From: Scatomorpha sp964367935
Lineage (GTDB): Bacteria > Bacillota > Clostridia > Oscillospirales > Oscillospiraceae
Direction: 5' to 3'
DNA length: 64,000 bases
Assembly: GCA_964367935.1 (NCBI GenBank)
Contig: CAYIYZ010000001.1
Location: 310,001-374,000 of the forward strand
Notes under the pieces: model-generated
What the model saw: the letters and a program-made list of their open reading frames with translations, nothing else
Database searches by the model: none
Told to the model about the DNA's origin: nothing
Shown: in pieces, positions 25,071 through 34,247 of the stretch
How the letters are laid out: each line of letters starts with the position of its first letter
Numbering within the stretch: the stretch's first letter is position 1
Program-made: the position numbers and the translations under genes

Positions 25071-25667
25071 TTATGCCACGCCCTTATCCCTTATACCTAT
25101 TATCCGTGCTGCCGCGGGTGAGAGGATAGCATTCACAGCGACCTCTACCAAAAAGTTTACCCCGACCATGCCCACAAGTACGTAGTACACGATGTCCGCA
25201 CCGCCAGACCACTCGACGAGCGTGTCGTAAAACACCGTCGCCATGCCGAGCACGAATATGCCCGTGTTGACTAGTGGCACAACTATAGCCGCCGCTATAG
25301 CACCTGCCGTCACACTGCGCTTACTAAACAGCTTGTACACAAGAGCGCCGCAAAATGCCGCCGCCGCACCCTTAAACACGCACAAAACAGCTGTCATAAA
25401 TGGGTTAACGTTCCACAGTATGGAGCCGCCCACATCCACGCCCGTTATGCACATAGCGAGCACAAGCGCACCGAAAACCGCGCCTAAAAATGCGCCCCAA
25501 CGTGCGCCGTAGAGAGCTCCGCCCACCACTATGGGCGTGAGTGCCAGTGTGACCACGAAGGGCCCGAAACGTACGAAACTCGAGAAGAGTTGTAGCACGA
25601 TTACCAGAGCGGTAAATATGCTGATGCCTACCATGCGCTTTGTCTGATCACTTCTTGAACTATTCAT
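25071..25667 (-). CDS. ECF transporter substrate-binding (S) component, probably for pantothenate
   Basis: 198 residues and about six membrane segments. The segment ISIFTALVIVLQLFSSFVRFGPF with LALTPIVVGGALYGARWGAFLGAVFG is typical of ECF S components. It ends one base before coaX begins, in the same operon, so pantothenate uptake is the natural guess (inference from context). The energising EcfA/EcfT module is not in the window and would be shared. GGAGG precedes the ATG. Confidence 0.82.
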   Translation of the reverse strand: MNSSRSDQTKRMVGISIFTALVIVLQLFSSFVRFGPFVVTLALTPIVVGGALYGARWGAFLGAVFGALVLAMCITGVDVGGSILWNVNPFMTAVLCVFKGAAAAFCGALVYKLFSKRSVTAGAIAAAIVVPLVNTGIFVLGMATVFYDTLVEWSGGADIVYYVLVGMVGVNFLVEVAVNAILSPAAARIIGIRDKGVA

Positions 25668-25784
25668 TTTTTCCTCCTGCTGCCGTTTCGATTACGGTAT
25701 GCGTGTTCAAATCCACATACCCTCGAATACCGCGCTTATTTATTTAAATCCGCCACATTTAAATGTGGGGCGAATTTATGAGGT

Positions 25785-25895
25785 ATTAGGTCGTAGGGGA
25801 CGGTCTTGACCGTTCCGAACCTACCGCACCTACACGATATATTGTTCATTTTCTATGCCGTGACACGGTCGAGTCAAGGCTCGCCCCTACAATTA
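25785..25895. repeat. Pair of C-type dyads upstream of the ECF gene
   Basis: Contains GTAGGGGACGGTC/GACCGTTCC and a second degenerate dyad, GACACGGTCGAGTC/GGCTCGCCCCTAC. The CGTAGGGGACGGTCTTGACC block recurs near 42.83 kb. The rest of the 25668-25900 gap holds only an imperfect CCACATTTAAATGTGG hairpin at about 25750. Confidence 0.6.
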
Positions 25896-25900
25896 AAACT

Positions 25901-26614
25901 TTATCCCATAGCCGCCGCTGTATCTAAAGCGAGCTCTATCATCTGCGTCAAGGACAGTTGACGTGCCTCAGCACTCAGCTCCTCGCCTGTGTACAGATGA
26001 TCGGAAATTGTGCATAGGCAGAGTGCACGCTTACCGTAACGTGCCGCCGTCATGTAAAGACCGGCCGCCTCCATCTCAACAGCCAAAACGCCCATCTTTT
26101 TCCACTGGTCAGTGCCATCAGAGCCGTCGTTATAGAAGTTGTCCGAGGACAAAATGTTGCCTGCCCTGATGGGTAGGCCCTTCTCTACGCCAATGTCCAT
26201 GGCAGTTTTAAGGAGAGTGTAGTCTGCAGTGGGCGCAAAAGTGCCCATTAGCCCGAACTGGTGCGCAAAGCCCGAGTCCGTGCTTGCGCCGACACCTGCG
26301 ACTATGTCCATGAGCTTTAGATCATCGGCAAAACCGCCGGCACTGCCGACCCTGATGATGTTCTCCACATCGTAGAAGTTATATAGTTCGTGGCTGTATA
26401 TGCCTATGGACGGTATGCCCATACCGCTCGCCTGAACGGACACGGGTACGCCCTTCCATGTACCTGTATAGCCCTGTATACCGCGCACGTTGTTGACAAG
26501 CTTAGCGTCCTTCAAAAATGTCTCGGCTATAAATTTTGCACGCAGGGGATCGCCCGGCATGAGTACGGTCTTTGCAAAATCGCCCTTTTGTGCGCTGTTA
26601 TGTGGTGTTGGCAT
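25901..26614 (-). CDS. deoD: Purine-nucleoside phosphorylase (DeoD type)
   Basis: Phosphorolysis of purine (deoxy)nucleosides to base and (deoxy)ribose-1-phosphate in salvage. 237 residues, hexameric PNP family. It begins MPTPHNSAQKGDFAKTVLMPGDPLRAKFIAETFL: the phosphate-binding GDPLRA is near residues 21-26. RVGSAGG, VEMEAAGLY with the base-binding glutamates and the catalytic aspartate in TISDHL are present. AGGAGG precedes the ATG. Monocistronic. Confidence 0.96.
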   Translation of the reverse strand: MPTPHNSAQKGDFAKTVLMPGDPLRAKFIAETFLKDAKLVNNVRGIQGYTGTWKGVPVSVQASGMGIPSIGIYSHELYNFYDVENIIRVGSAGGFADDLKLMDIVAGVGASTDSGFAHQFGLMGTFAPTADYTLLKTAMDIGVEKGLPIRAGNILSSDNFYNDGSDGTDQWKKMGVLAVEMEAAGLYMTAARYGKRALCLCTISDHLYTGEELSAEARQLSLTQMIELALDTAAAMG

Positions 26615-26753
26615 AGTAATATCCTCCTATATTTTAATTAGTTAAAAGTGAATAGAGAAAAGTGAATGCCCATAAATGAGTTATGCCGAAATTTGACACT
26701 TTCCAATCTCCATTTCTGATTATATAATATCTTTGATAAAATGTAAAAGGAAA

Positions 26754-26782
26754 TTGAAAATTTTTTAAGAGCGTGTTAGAAT
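26754..26782 (+). promoter_or_regulatory. Promoter of udk-tdk
   Basis: TTGAAA, 17 bases, TAGAAT, about 35 bases upstream of the udk start. Confidence 0.65.
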
Positions 26783-26816
26783 AGTGAGAAAAAAGAAGGC
26801 TGAGGGGTGTTAATAT

Positions 26817-27452
26817 ATGGGCAACAGCGTGATGATAATAGGTATAGCGGGAGGAACAGGCAGTGGCAAGACCACGATAACGCGTAGACTTATGAAGCAT
26901 TTCGGTAATAATGTGAGCGTGGTTTACCATGATAGCTACTATAGGGCGAATGATGATATAAGCCTTGAGGAGCGCAGAAAATTAAATTACGATTGTCCGG
27001 AGGCGTTTGAGACGGAGCTGCTTATTAATGACTTGCGTAGTTTGCGTATGGGCATACCGATAAATTGCCCGGTATATGATTATTCCTTACATAACAGGAC
27101 GGCTGAGACGACTTTAATAGAGCCGGCGCCCGTCGTGTTGGTGGAGGGGCTGTTGGCATTGTCCGAGCCTAAGTTGCGTGAGCTTATGGACATACGGCTT
27201 TTTGTGGATACGGATGCGGACGTGCGGATATTGCGTAGGATAGTGCGTGATGTGCGTGATAGGGGGCGTAGTTTGGAGTCGGTGGTAGAGCAGTATTTGG
27301 GAACGGTCAAGCCCATGCATGAACTGCATATAGAGCCGACGAAGCGCTTTGCGGACATAATAATACCCGAGGGCGGCCACAATATGATAGCACTTGAGAT
27401 GCTCATAGAGCGTATAAATGCGCATTGCAATTTAAAGGCGGAGGTAAGCTGA
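26817..27452 (+). CDS. udk: Uridine kinase
   Basis: Phosphorylates uridine and cytidine. 211 residues. Walker A is GIAGGTGSGKTT near the start, then YHDSYYR, NYDCPEAFETELL and the DIRLFVDTDADVRILRRIVRDV lid region. First gene of a two-gene operon; its stop codon overlaps the tdk start by one base. Confidence 0.95.
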   Translation: MGNSVMIIGIAGGTGSGKTTITRRLMKHFGNNVSVVYHDSYYRANDDISLEERRKLNYDCPEAFETELLINDLRSLRMGIPINCPVYDYSLHNRTAETTLIEPAPVVLVEGLLALSEPKLRELMDIRLFVDTDADVRILRRIVRDVRDRGRSLESVVEQYLGTVKPMHELHIEPTKRFADIIIPEGGHNMIALEMLIERINAHCNLKAEVS

Positions 27453-28033
27453 TGGCGAAGTTATACTTTAAATATGGCGCCATGGGCAGCTCTAAGTCGG
27501 CGCAGGCGCTCATAACGCATTTTAATTATGAGGAATTGGGCATGAAAGTGTGGCTGATAAAGCCGGCTACGGACAGTAGGGACGGCGTGACCATAGTGCG
27601 TTCAAGGGTAGGTTTAGAGCGTGAGGCGCAGGTGATAGCTCCGACGGACAGCATAAAGGCGAAGCTTGCCACGGCAGGGAAATTCGATGTAATAATAGCG
27701 GACGAGGCACAGTTTTTCACACCGACACAGATAGAGGAACTGCGTGACATAGTGGATGAGCAGAATTTACCTGTTTTGTGTTTTGGCTTGCGTACGGACT
27801 TCTTGACAAATACATTTCCCGGCTCGAAGAGGCTTTTGGAGATATCCGATTCCATGACGGAGATAAAGACGGTGTGTGCTTGTGGCTCGAAGGCGACGGT
27901 GAATGCACGTATAGATGAGACGGGACGGGTAATAACTAAGGGAGATCAGGTGTTCTTGGGCGGTAACGACAGTTATAAGGCTATGTGCCATAAGTGTTGG
28001 AAAACGCTGATAAAAAAACAAAACCCCATGTGA
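27452..28033 (+). CDS. tdk: Thymidine kinase (type II)
   Basis: Phosphorylates thymidine to dTMP. 193 residues. The P-loop is YGAMGSSKSAQAL, the form found in a clostridial subgroup in place of the usual GPMxSGKT. Walker B is IIADEAQFF, the lasso loop is GLRTDF, and structural zinc cysteines are in CACGSKATVNAR and CHKC. ATG 27452 follows GGAGGT and overlaps the udk stop. The longer open frame upstream only overlaps udk. Confidence 0.94.
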   Translation: MAKLYFKYGAMGSSKSAQALITHFNYEELGMKVWLIKPATDSRDGVTIVRSRVGLEREAQVIAPTDSIKAKLATAGKFDVIIADEAQFFTPTQIEELRDIVDEQNLPVLCFGLRTDFLTNTFPGSKRLLEISDSMTEIKTVCACGSKATVNARIDETGRVITKGDQVFLGGNDSYKAMCHKCWKTLIKKQNPM

Positions 28034-28094
28034 CGGGCTTGGTGAATGTACAATTTATTTTTTTCGCTTTACAAATAGTTATAGGTGTGGTATT

Positions 28095-28188
28095 ATAACC
28101 GAGATTTACCCACGTGCTTGGTGTTGGGCGAACCTTTCAGCCGACAACTGGGGCGTAGGGTGTAATATATTTGAAAGGAAGATACACA
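28095..28188 (+). promoter_or_regulatory. Candidate structured rpsO leader
   Basis: A GC-rich stretch with potential stems (for example GTTGGGCGAAC and CAGCCGACAAC) between the tdk end and rpsO. In many bacteria S15 represses its own mRNA through a leader structure. The pairing cannot be proved from one sequence; this is inference from position. Confidence 0.3.
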
Positions 28189-28191
28189 GAA

Positions 28192-28458
28192 ATGATCACG
28201 AAAGACCAGAAGACAAGCGTAATACTCTCAAACGCAACAAAAGAGGGCGATACAGGTTCACCCGAGGTACAGGTAGCCATACTGACAGAGCGCATTAAGC
28301 AGCTCACAGAGCACCTAAAGCAGCATCCTAATGATAAGCACAGCCGTCTGGGCATGTACAAGATGGTTGGTAAGCGTCGTCGTCTGCTTGACTACCTCGC
28401 GAAGAAGGACATAGAGCGTTATCGTGCGCTGATAGCGAAGCTCGGCATCCGTAAGTAA
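28192..28458 (+). CDS. rpsO: 30S ribosomal protein S15
   Basis: Binds the central domain of 16S rRNA. 88 residues, the standard length. Recognised by GDTGSPEVQVAILTERI, LTEHLKQHPNDKHSRLG and KRRRLLDYLAKKD. ATG 28192 was chosen by homology; an upstream in-frame TTG is ignored. The order rpsO then pnp is conserved across many bacteria; here a terminator and a B element separate the two. Confidence 0.97.
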   Translation: MITKDQKTSVILSNATKEGDTGSPEVQVAILTERIKQLTEHLKQHPNDKHSRLGMYKMVGKRRRLLDYLAKKDIERYRALIAKLGIRK

Positions 28459-28488
28459 GTTTTTTGAAGGTTATGAAGGTTTTTTTGG

Positions 28489-28524
28489 ACGGGGACAATA
28501 ATTTAATATTGTCCCCGTTTTTTA
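28489..28524 (+). terminator. Terminator after rpsO
   Basis: The stem ACGGGGACAATA/TATTGTCCCCGT followed by TTTTTAG. Element B copy 2 begins directly after it. Confidence 0.88.
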
Positions 28525-28525
28525 G

Positions 28526-28698
28526 TTATCGAAAAACCTGTTTTTCGATAAGGGGGGACTCGGCTTGCGAGCCTCGATAAGTATCTTCGTCGGGTACACG
28601 CCCCTCCTCAGATGAATTTAACATTTTTCAAAATCAGACCAGGCAACTCGCCGTGATTTTTGAAAAATCTTTGCTCGGCAAAGGACGAGGGTTTCCAC
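28526..28698 (-). repeat. Element B copy 2
   Basis: Inverted relative to copy 1. The end hairpin is ATCGAAAAAC/GTTTTTCGAT, where most copies have GGCGAAAAAC/GTTTTTCGCC: both arms changed together. The central AATCAGACCAGGCAACTCGC segment and the TTTGCTCGGCAAA stem are kept. The TCTGAGGCG stem is partly decayed. It lies between the rpsO terminator and pnp. Confidence 0.85.
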
Positions 28699-28727
28699 TA
28701 AACACTATTATTTTAAGGAGATATTAA

Positions 28728-30851
28728 ATGAAAATCACAAAGAAGGAATTTACGCAGAAGAGAGTGTTCTCTACCGACTTTTGCGGCAGACCGCTCAGCA
28801 TGGAGGTCGGCAGACTCGCTGAGCTTGCTAATGCTGCGGTGCTCGTCACCTACGGTGAGACAACGGTACTCGTAACTGCGACAGCGGCAGCACGCCCCCG
28901 TGACGGTATAGACTACTTCCCGCTCTCCGTGGACTTCAACGAGAAGCTCTACGCAGTAGGCAGGATACCCGGCAGCTTCATGCGCCGTGAGGGCAGACCC
29001 TCACTGCCGTCTGTTTTGGCAAGTCGTCTCATAGACAGGCCCATGCGTCCCCTGTTCCCCTACGATCTCCGTAATGACGTCGCTATCGTGTGTGAAGTGT
29101 TGTCCGTTGATCGTGACTGCTCACCCGAGATAGCTGCTATGATAGGCGCATCTGCGGCAGTCAGCATATCGGACATTCCGTTTAACGGCCCCTTGGCAGG
29201 TATAGCTATAGGCTATGACGGCTCAAACTTCCTGTTTAATCCGACACAGACAGAGCGTGAGACTAACCTCATGACAGTAACGATAGCTGCAACACGTGCG
29301 AAGATAGTCATGATAGAGGCTGAGGCGAAGCAGGTAGCTGACGATATTGTGTACGAGGGTATAGTAGCTGGACATGCTAAGCTCCAGTGCGTTATTGACC
29401 TCATAGACGAGATGGTCAAGGAAGTGGGCAAGGAGAAGTTTAGCTACGATAAGGCGTCCTTTGACGAGGAGTTTTTCAACACGCTGTGCGAAAATGAGAT
29501 CACGGGCATGGAGCACTGCATGGATACAGACGATAAGAATGTGCGTGAGGCACGTGTAAATGAGTGGATAACAGCGGTGGAAGCTAAGTATATAGAGCGT
29601 TTCCCCGAGATGATGACATTCATGGACGAAGTGCTCTACCGTATGCAGAAGAAGATAGTAAAGCGTTGGCTCTTAGACGGTAAGCGTGTTGACGGCAGGT
29701 CAAAGGACGAGATACGTCCCTTATCCTCCGAGGTGGGCATAATCCCGAGGGTGCACGGTTCGGGACTGTTCAGCCGTGGTCAGACACAGGTACTTGCTAT
29801 AGCAACGCTGAATACGATGTCCATGAGCCAGAAGCTTGATACTATCTGGGAGGAAGAGGAGTGCCGTTACATGCACCACTACAACTTCCCCGGCTATTCC
29901 GTGGGCGAGGCGAAGCCCTCAAGAGGTACGGGTAGGCGTGAGCACGGACACGGCGCATTGGCTGAGAAGGCTTTGGAGGCAGTTATACCTGCGGTTGAGG
30001 ACTTCCCCTACGCCATACGTGTGGTGAGTGAGGTGCTATCGTCTAACGGTTCGACTTCACAGGGCGCTATCTGCGGCTCTACACTTGCACTTATGGACGC
30101 CGGTGTGCCCATCTTGGCACCTGTTGCGGGTATTTCCTGCGGTCTTATACAGGACGGCGAGAAGTTCACGACCTTTATAGATATACAGGGCGTCGAGGAC
30201 TTCCACGGCGAGATGGACTTCAAGGTAGCCGGCTCTAAGGCAGGTATCACGGCTATACAGATGGACCTTAAGAACGACGGCTTGACACATGAGATAGTAA
30301 AGAGTGCTATAGATATGACGAAAGAGGCACGTATACAGATGCTTGATGAGATCATGCTACCGTGCATAAGTGAGCCGAGAACAGAGCTTGCTAAGACTGC
30401 GCCTAAGATGGTCAAGATGCAGATTAACCCCGATAAGATCCGTGAGGTAATCGGCTCGGGTGGTAAGGTGATACAGAAGATAGTGGCTGATACGGGTTGC
30501 AAGATAGATATAGAGGACACTGGCCATATCTATATAGCATCTGAGGATATAGAAGCTTGCCGTGAGGCACAGCGCACTATAGAGAATATAGTGTTTGAGC
30601 CTGTGGTGGGACAGATGTACTACGGTAAGGTCGTGCGTATAATCCCCATTGGTGCATTTGTGGAGCTTGTACCGGGCAAGGACGGCATGTGCCATATTAA
30701 GGATCTTGAGTTTAAGCGTACCGAGAAGGTCGAGGACGTTGTTAACATCGGTGATATGACATGGGTAAAGGTCACTGAGGTAGACGATAGGGGCAGAGTA
30801 AATCTGTCACGCAAGGACGCTCTGAAGGAGCGCGAGGCACAGGGCAACTAA
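28728..30851 (+). CDS. pnp: Polynucleotide phosphorylase
   Basis: Phosphorolytic 3'-5' exoribonuclease, part of RNA turnover. 707 residues. Two RNase PH-like domains (about 10-220 and 310-540) with GSFMRREGRPS and the second-domain active site (FPGYSVGEAKPSRGTGRREHGHG), then KH (about 555-610, IREVIGSGGKVIQKI) and S1 (about 620-695). AAGGAGAT precedes the ATG. Domain order and length are standard. Confidence 0.98.
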   Translation: MKITKKEFTQKRVFSTDFCGRPLSMEVGRLAELANAAVLVTYGETTVLVTATAAARPRDGIDYFPLSVDFNEKLYAVGRIPGSFMRREGRPSLPSVLASRLIDRPMRPLFPYDLRNDVAIVCEVLSVDRDCSPEIAAMIGASAAVSISDIPFNGPLAGIAIGYDGSNFLFNPTQTERETNLMTVTIAATRAKIVMIEAEAKQVADDIVYEGIVAGHAKLQCVIDLIDEMVKEVGKEKFSYDKASFDEEFFNTLCENEITGMEHCMDTDDKNVREARVNEWITAVEAKYIERFPEMMTFMDEVLYRMQKKIVKRWLLDGKRVDGRSKDEIRPLSSEVGIIPRVHGSGLFSRGQTQVLAIATLNTMSMSQKLDTIWEEEECRYMHHYNFPGYSVGEAKPSRGTGRREHGHGALAEKALEAVIPAVEDFPYAIRVVSEVLSSNGSTSQGAICGSTLALMDAGVPILAPVAGISCGLIQDGEKFTTFIDIQGVEDFHGEMDFKVAGSKAGITAIQMDLKNDGLTHEIVKSAIDMTKEARIQMLDEIMLPCISEPRTELAKTAPKMVKMQINPDKIREVIGSGGKVIQKIVADTGCKIDIEDTGHIYIASEDIEACREAQRTIENIVFEPVVGQMYYGKVVRIIPIGAFVELVPGKDGMCHIKDLEFKRTEKVEDVVNIGDMTWVKVTEVDDRGRVNLSRKDALKEREAQGN

Positions 30852-30862
30852 TTTGATATAGA

Positions 30863-30895
30863 AAAATCCCCGACGCTATGCGTCGGGGATTTTTT
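30863..30895 (+). terminator. Terminator after pnp
   Basis: The stem AATCCCCGACGC/GCGTCGGGGATT with a TTTTTT run. Element B copy 3 follows within a few bases. Confidence 0.9.
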
Positions 30896-30896
30896 A

Positions 30897-31082
30897 GACT
30901 GGCGAAAAACAGGTTTTTCGCCAAAATGGGGTACTCGGCTTGCGAGCCTCTATAAGAATCTGAGGCGTGTGCACGCCCCGCCTCAGATAAAATCTAACAT
31001 TTTTCTAAAATCATACCTTGTCGCCGTGATTTTAGAAAAATCTTTGCTCGGCAAAGGACGAGAGTTTGTTGCCATGACTTTT
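30897..31082 (-). repeat. Element B copy 3
   Basis: Full-length and inverted: GGCGAAAAAC/GTTTTTCGCC hairpin, GGCTTGCGAGCC, TCTGAGGCG/CGCCTCAGA, CATTTTTCTAAAATCA/TGATTTTAGAAAAAT, TTTGCTCGGCAAA, and end GTTGCCATGACTTTTTTT. Lies between convergent pnp and tdh. There is no second terminator on the tdh side. Confidence 0.88.
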
Positions 31083-31087
31083 TTTAC

Positions 31088-32134
31088 TTATGGATAAAGG
31101 AGCGTCTTGCGAGCACCGCCGTTTCGTACGTGGTCGAAGGCCTCCTTGTACTCTGCGAGTTTAAATGAGCGCCCGATAAGGTACTCGGACTTGTAGTAAG
31201 GCCCGTTCATGACCTTCTCGAAGTTAGTCCAAGTGTCCCAAATTCTGCGACCGCATATGCCCGTAAATTCAATTTCACGGTAAATTAAATCGTTCGCCAA
31301 GTCAAGCGCCACAGGCTTAGACGGCAAGCCGACGCAGACCATTCGTCCGCCGGCTTTCAGGGATTTTAAAGCGCTCTGCATAGCTGAGGGCGCACCCGAC
31401 ACATCTATGACAGCGTCAACGCCAAGACCGTCCGTTAAGCGCAGACACTCATCTATCATGTCGACCACACTGTTGTTTAGAACTACGTCCGCGCCCATTT
31501 TAAGAGCTATCTCCAGAGGCTCTTCAAGAATGTCGCAAGCGATGACTTTAGCGGCACCGAAAGTCTTGCAAGCACTCACAACGGTTAAGCCTATAGGCCC
31601 ACAACCTATGACGAGTACGGACTTGCCCTCAACTTCCGCCTTTTCAACGCCGTGCACACCCGAGCCCATGGGCTCGAACATGCAAGCCTCCTCATAGGAC
31701 ACGCTGTCAGCTATGACATAAGTACAGTCACTGCGCACTTTGCAGTACTCGGCGAAAGCGCCGTCAACATTACAGCCGAAAAGCTTCATGTTAGCGCACA
31801 TGCGACGCATATCGTTTTTACAAAAATAGCAGTCGTTGCAAGGGATGTGTGTCTCTATGGAGACCCTGTCACCCACCTTGCGATCTTTTACATTCTCGCC
31901 GACCGCAATAATATCGCCTGCCGTTTCATGCCCTGCGATTAAAGGCGCTTTCACGAACTTTTCACTCCAGGTGTCCCAATCTATGATGTGCATGTCCGTG
32001 CCGCAGATGCCTGTGCAGTGGACTTTGATGAGCACCTCGTCAGCGTCAATGCTCGGAATGGATAAATCGGTCTTATAGACGTATTCGCCGGCACCGGACT
32101 TTTCCTTTACTAAGCCGCACATAGTTTTTTGCAT
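31088..32134 (-). CDS. tdh: L-threonine 3-dehydrogenase
   Basis: Zinc-dependent NAD enzyme that oxidises threonine to 2-amino-3-ketobutyrate. 348 residues. The catalytic zinc ligands lie in CTGICGTDMHIIDWDTWS, a TDH-specific sequence, and GHETAGD; the structural zinc cysteines are in CNDCYFCKNDMRRMC; the NAD loop is GCGPIGL. ICGRRIWDTW near the C-terminus also matches TDH rather than other medium-chain dehydrogenases. The usual partner gene kbl is not adjacent. It has its own promoter. Confidence 0.9.
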   Translation of the reverse strand: MQKTMCGLVKEKSGAGEYVYKTDLSIPSIDADEVLIKVHCTGICGTDMHIIDWDTWSEKFVKAPLIAGHETAGDIIAVGENVKDRKVGDRVSIETHIPCNDCYFCKNDMRRMCANMKLFGCNVDGAFAEYCKVRSDCTYVIADSVSYEEACMFEPMGSGVHGVEKAEVEGKSVLVIGCGPIGLTVVSACKTFGAAKVIACDILEEPLEIALKMGADVVLNNSVVDMIDECLRLTDGLGVDAVIDVSGAPSAMQSALKSLKAGGRMVCVGLPSKPVALDLANDLIYREIEFTGICGRRIWDTWTNFEKVMNGPYYKSEYLIGRSFKLAEYKEAFDHVRNGGARKTLLYP

Positions 32135-32167
32135 TTCATTACCTCATTTCATGGTTTTAAGGACGAC

Positions 32168-32197
32168 ATTATAAAATTCACCTTATCAAGTGTACAA
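32168..32197 (-). promoter_or_regulatory. Promoter of tdh
   Basis: On the minus strand TTGTAC, 18 bases, TATAAT, about 35 bases upstream of the start codon. Confidence 0.6.
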
Positions 32198-32242
32198 AAA
32201 AGGCGAATTTCTGTCAATGGCTAAATAAATGTTTAGCTTTTC

Positions 32243-32271
32243 TTGAAAGTTGTAGGCGCTTGTGCTATACT
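32243..32271 (+). promoter_or_regulatory. Promoter of the RCC1-SLH cluster
   Basis: TTGAAA, 17 bases, TATACT. The only clear promoter seen before the three genes, which are separated by 19 bases each, so they probably form one transcript. Confidence 0.7.
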
Positions 32272-32325
32272 AATTGAAATGCTTTAGCAACGCAAATCAA
32301 AGAATACAATTCAGGGAGGTTTAGT

Positions 32326-34050
32326 ATGAAAAAAGCAGTAAAGAAATCGGTGCTGGCGCTCGTGGTGGCACTTTGTGTGTCGCAGGTATCAATGGCGGCG
32401 CTCGCCTACGATGAAGCGAGACTTGACACGGACACTACGTTTTCCTCGGGAGCGTCGCATGTAATGTACATCAAAAATGATGGTACGGTAGTGGGCGCAG
32501 GATATACTTACCATGCGGCATTGGGCTTCGTGAATAAGACCGCATATGAATCGCATCAGACGCTGCTAGACTATCAGACGGTAACGGATGTTTCCTTGGG
32601 ATATTGGCATTCGTTTTATATTAAGCCTGACAATACGCTCTGGGCGATGGGCCACAATGAGTATGCTCAGCTCGGTAACGGTCAGACTGCAGGTGAGAGG
32701 GACGCAACATATCCCGTACAGATACTGAGCGACGTTGCGGCAGTTACCACGAATAATTATAATGCTATAGCGCTTAAAACGGACGGTACGCTCTGGCGTT
32801 GGGGTCGAGTCTACAAAGATGATTCAGGTGATAGAACAACTGTAATGACACCCGAGAAGGTCATGGACGATGTAGTAAGCGTCTCCGGCGGCATGGACTG
32901 GCTCATAGCGATTAAGTCCGACGGCTCTGTTTGGACTATGGGCAGAAATGTCGGTGGTGTGCTCGGCATATCGGGCATGGATTTACCCGATGATTTCGTT
33001 ACGGAAAACACACCTGTAAAGATAATGGAGGACGGTGTTTCCGTCGTAGGTGGTAGTGACCACGCCCTTGTGCTTAAATCAGACGGCAGTGTGTGGGCAT
33101 GGGGCGACGGAGATGACGGGCAGTTGGGTAACGGCTTGAATGAGAGCAACGGTACACCCACAAAGGTCATGGACGATGTTAAGGTCATAGCGGCAGGCTA
33201 CGATAGTAGCTTTGCGATAACAAATGACGGCACGCTCTATGGTTGGGGCGATAACGAGTACGGTCAAATGGGCAACGGAACTTTGGAAGACGTACTTGAG
33301 CCCATGCAGATAGCGACGAATGTAGTGGACGTTAACGGAAATGTGCGTTCTACATACTTCTTGAAGGCGGACGGTACACTTTGGGGCTGCGGTGATGCTG
33401 AGGGCAATGTGTTCAATAACGGACAGACCTCGGGAGAGCAGACCACGCCTGTGCAAATAGCCTCGGATGTAAAGATCCCGACAACGGTTGCGGTAACACC
33501 GCCCACACCGGAGCCGACACCGCCTGCTAGTGACGAGCCTTCGGACTGGGCAGCAGAGGACGTAGAAGAGGCGGAAGCGATAGGCATAGTGCCGGAGAGC
33601 TTGCAGGGGCTGTATACGCAGGCGACGACCCGTGCGGAGTTCTGCGCACTTGCGGTGGACTTGATGGAGACTGCTACGGGCGCACCCATAACGGAGCGTG
33701 CGGAGTTTAGTGATACGGACGATGTAAATGTACAGAAAATGGCAGGAATAGGCGTAGTAAACGGCATAGGCGACGGCAAGTTCGACCCGAACGGCGGTTT
33801 GACTCGTGAGCAGGCGGCGACTATACTCGCAAGGCTAGCGGCGGTAATGAGCATGGAGCTTACAAAGAGCACAGCGACGTTTAGCGATAATGGCGATGTG
33901 TCCGATTGGGCGTTTGAGGCAGTGGGACAGATGCAAGCGAGCGGTATAATGGGCGGCGTGGGCGAAAACATGTTCGCACCCGACGGCCCCTACACGAGGG
34001 AGCAGAGCATATTGACCACCTTGCGTGTGTTCAATCTCTATATAGGCTAA
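32326..34050 (+). CDS. Surface protein: RCC1 beta-propeller plus SLH domains, paralogue 1
   Basis: 574 residues. A signal peptide (residues 1-28, ending in AALA) is followed by seven RCC1-type repeats (about 38-385), each with an ALKTDGTLWxWG-like core; seven blades would close one propeller. A proline-rich linker (PPTPEPTPPASDE) leads to three SLH units (about 405-574) with TRAEF, TREQAATILARL and TREQSILTTL, which would tie the protein to a secondary cell-wall polymer. Ligand unknown. The propeller sequence differs from the two paralogues, while the SLH region is almost identical to that of paralogue 2. Confidence 0.85.
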   Translation: MKKAVKKSVLALVVALCVSQVSMAALAYDEARLDTDTTFSSGASHVMYIKNDGTVVGAGYTYHAALGFVNKTAYESHQTLLDYQTVTDVSLGYWHSFYIKPDNTLWAMGHNEYAQLGNGQTAGERDATYPVQILSDVAAVTTNNYNAIALKTDGTLWRWGRVYKDDSGDRTTVMTPEKVMDDVVSVSGGMDWLIAIKSDGSVWTMGRNVGGVLGISGMDLPDDFVTENTPVKIMEDGVSVVGGSDHALVLKSDGSVWAWGDGDDGQLGNGLNESNGTPTKVMDDVKVIAAGYDSSFAITNDGTLYGWGDNEYGQMGNGTLEDVLEPMQIATNVVDVNGNVRSTYFLKADGTLWGCGDAEGNVFNNGQTSGEQTTPVQIASDVKIPTTVAVTPPTPEPTPPASDEPSDWAAEDVEEAEAIGIVPESLQGLYTQATTRAEFCALAVDLMETATGAPITERAEFSDTDDVNVQKMAGIGVVNGIGDGKFDPNGGLTREQAATILARLAAVMSMELTKSTATFSDNGDVSDWAFEAVGQMQASGIMGGVGENMFAPDGPYTREQSILTTLRVFNLYIG

Positions 34051-34247
34051 GCAAATTAGGAGGCAACTTATGAAAAAAACATTTAAAAAATCAGTGCTAG
34101 CCTTAGCGCTAACAGTGGCGTTGGGTGTATCTCAGCTCGGCATGACAGCGCTCGCCTACGATGAAGCGAGACTTGACACGGACACGACATTTTCGGGCGG
34201 CGGCTCGCATGTAATGTACATAAAGAACGACGGTGCGGCCTACGGCG
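33662..34247 (+). repeat. 586-bp direct repeat, left copy
   Basis: By eye, every base matches 35436-36021 (offset 1774). It spans most of the SLH region of paralogue 1, the 19-base spacer and the first 59 codons of paralogue 2, including its signal peptide. Confidence 0.9.
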
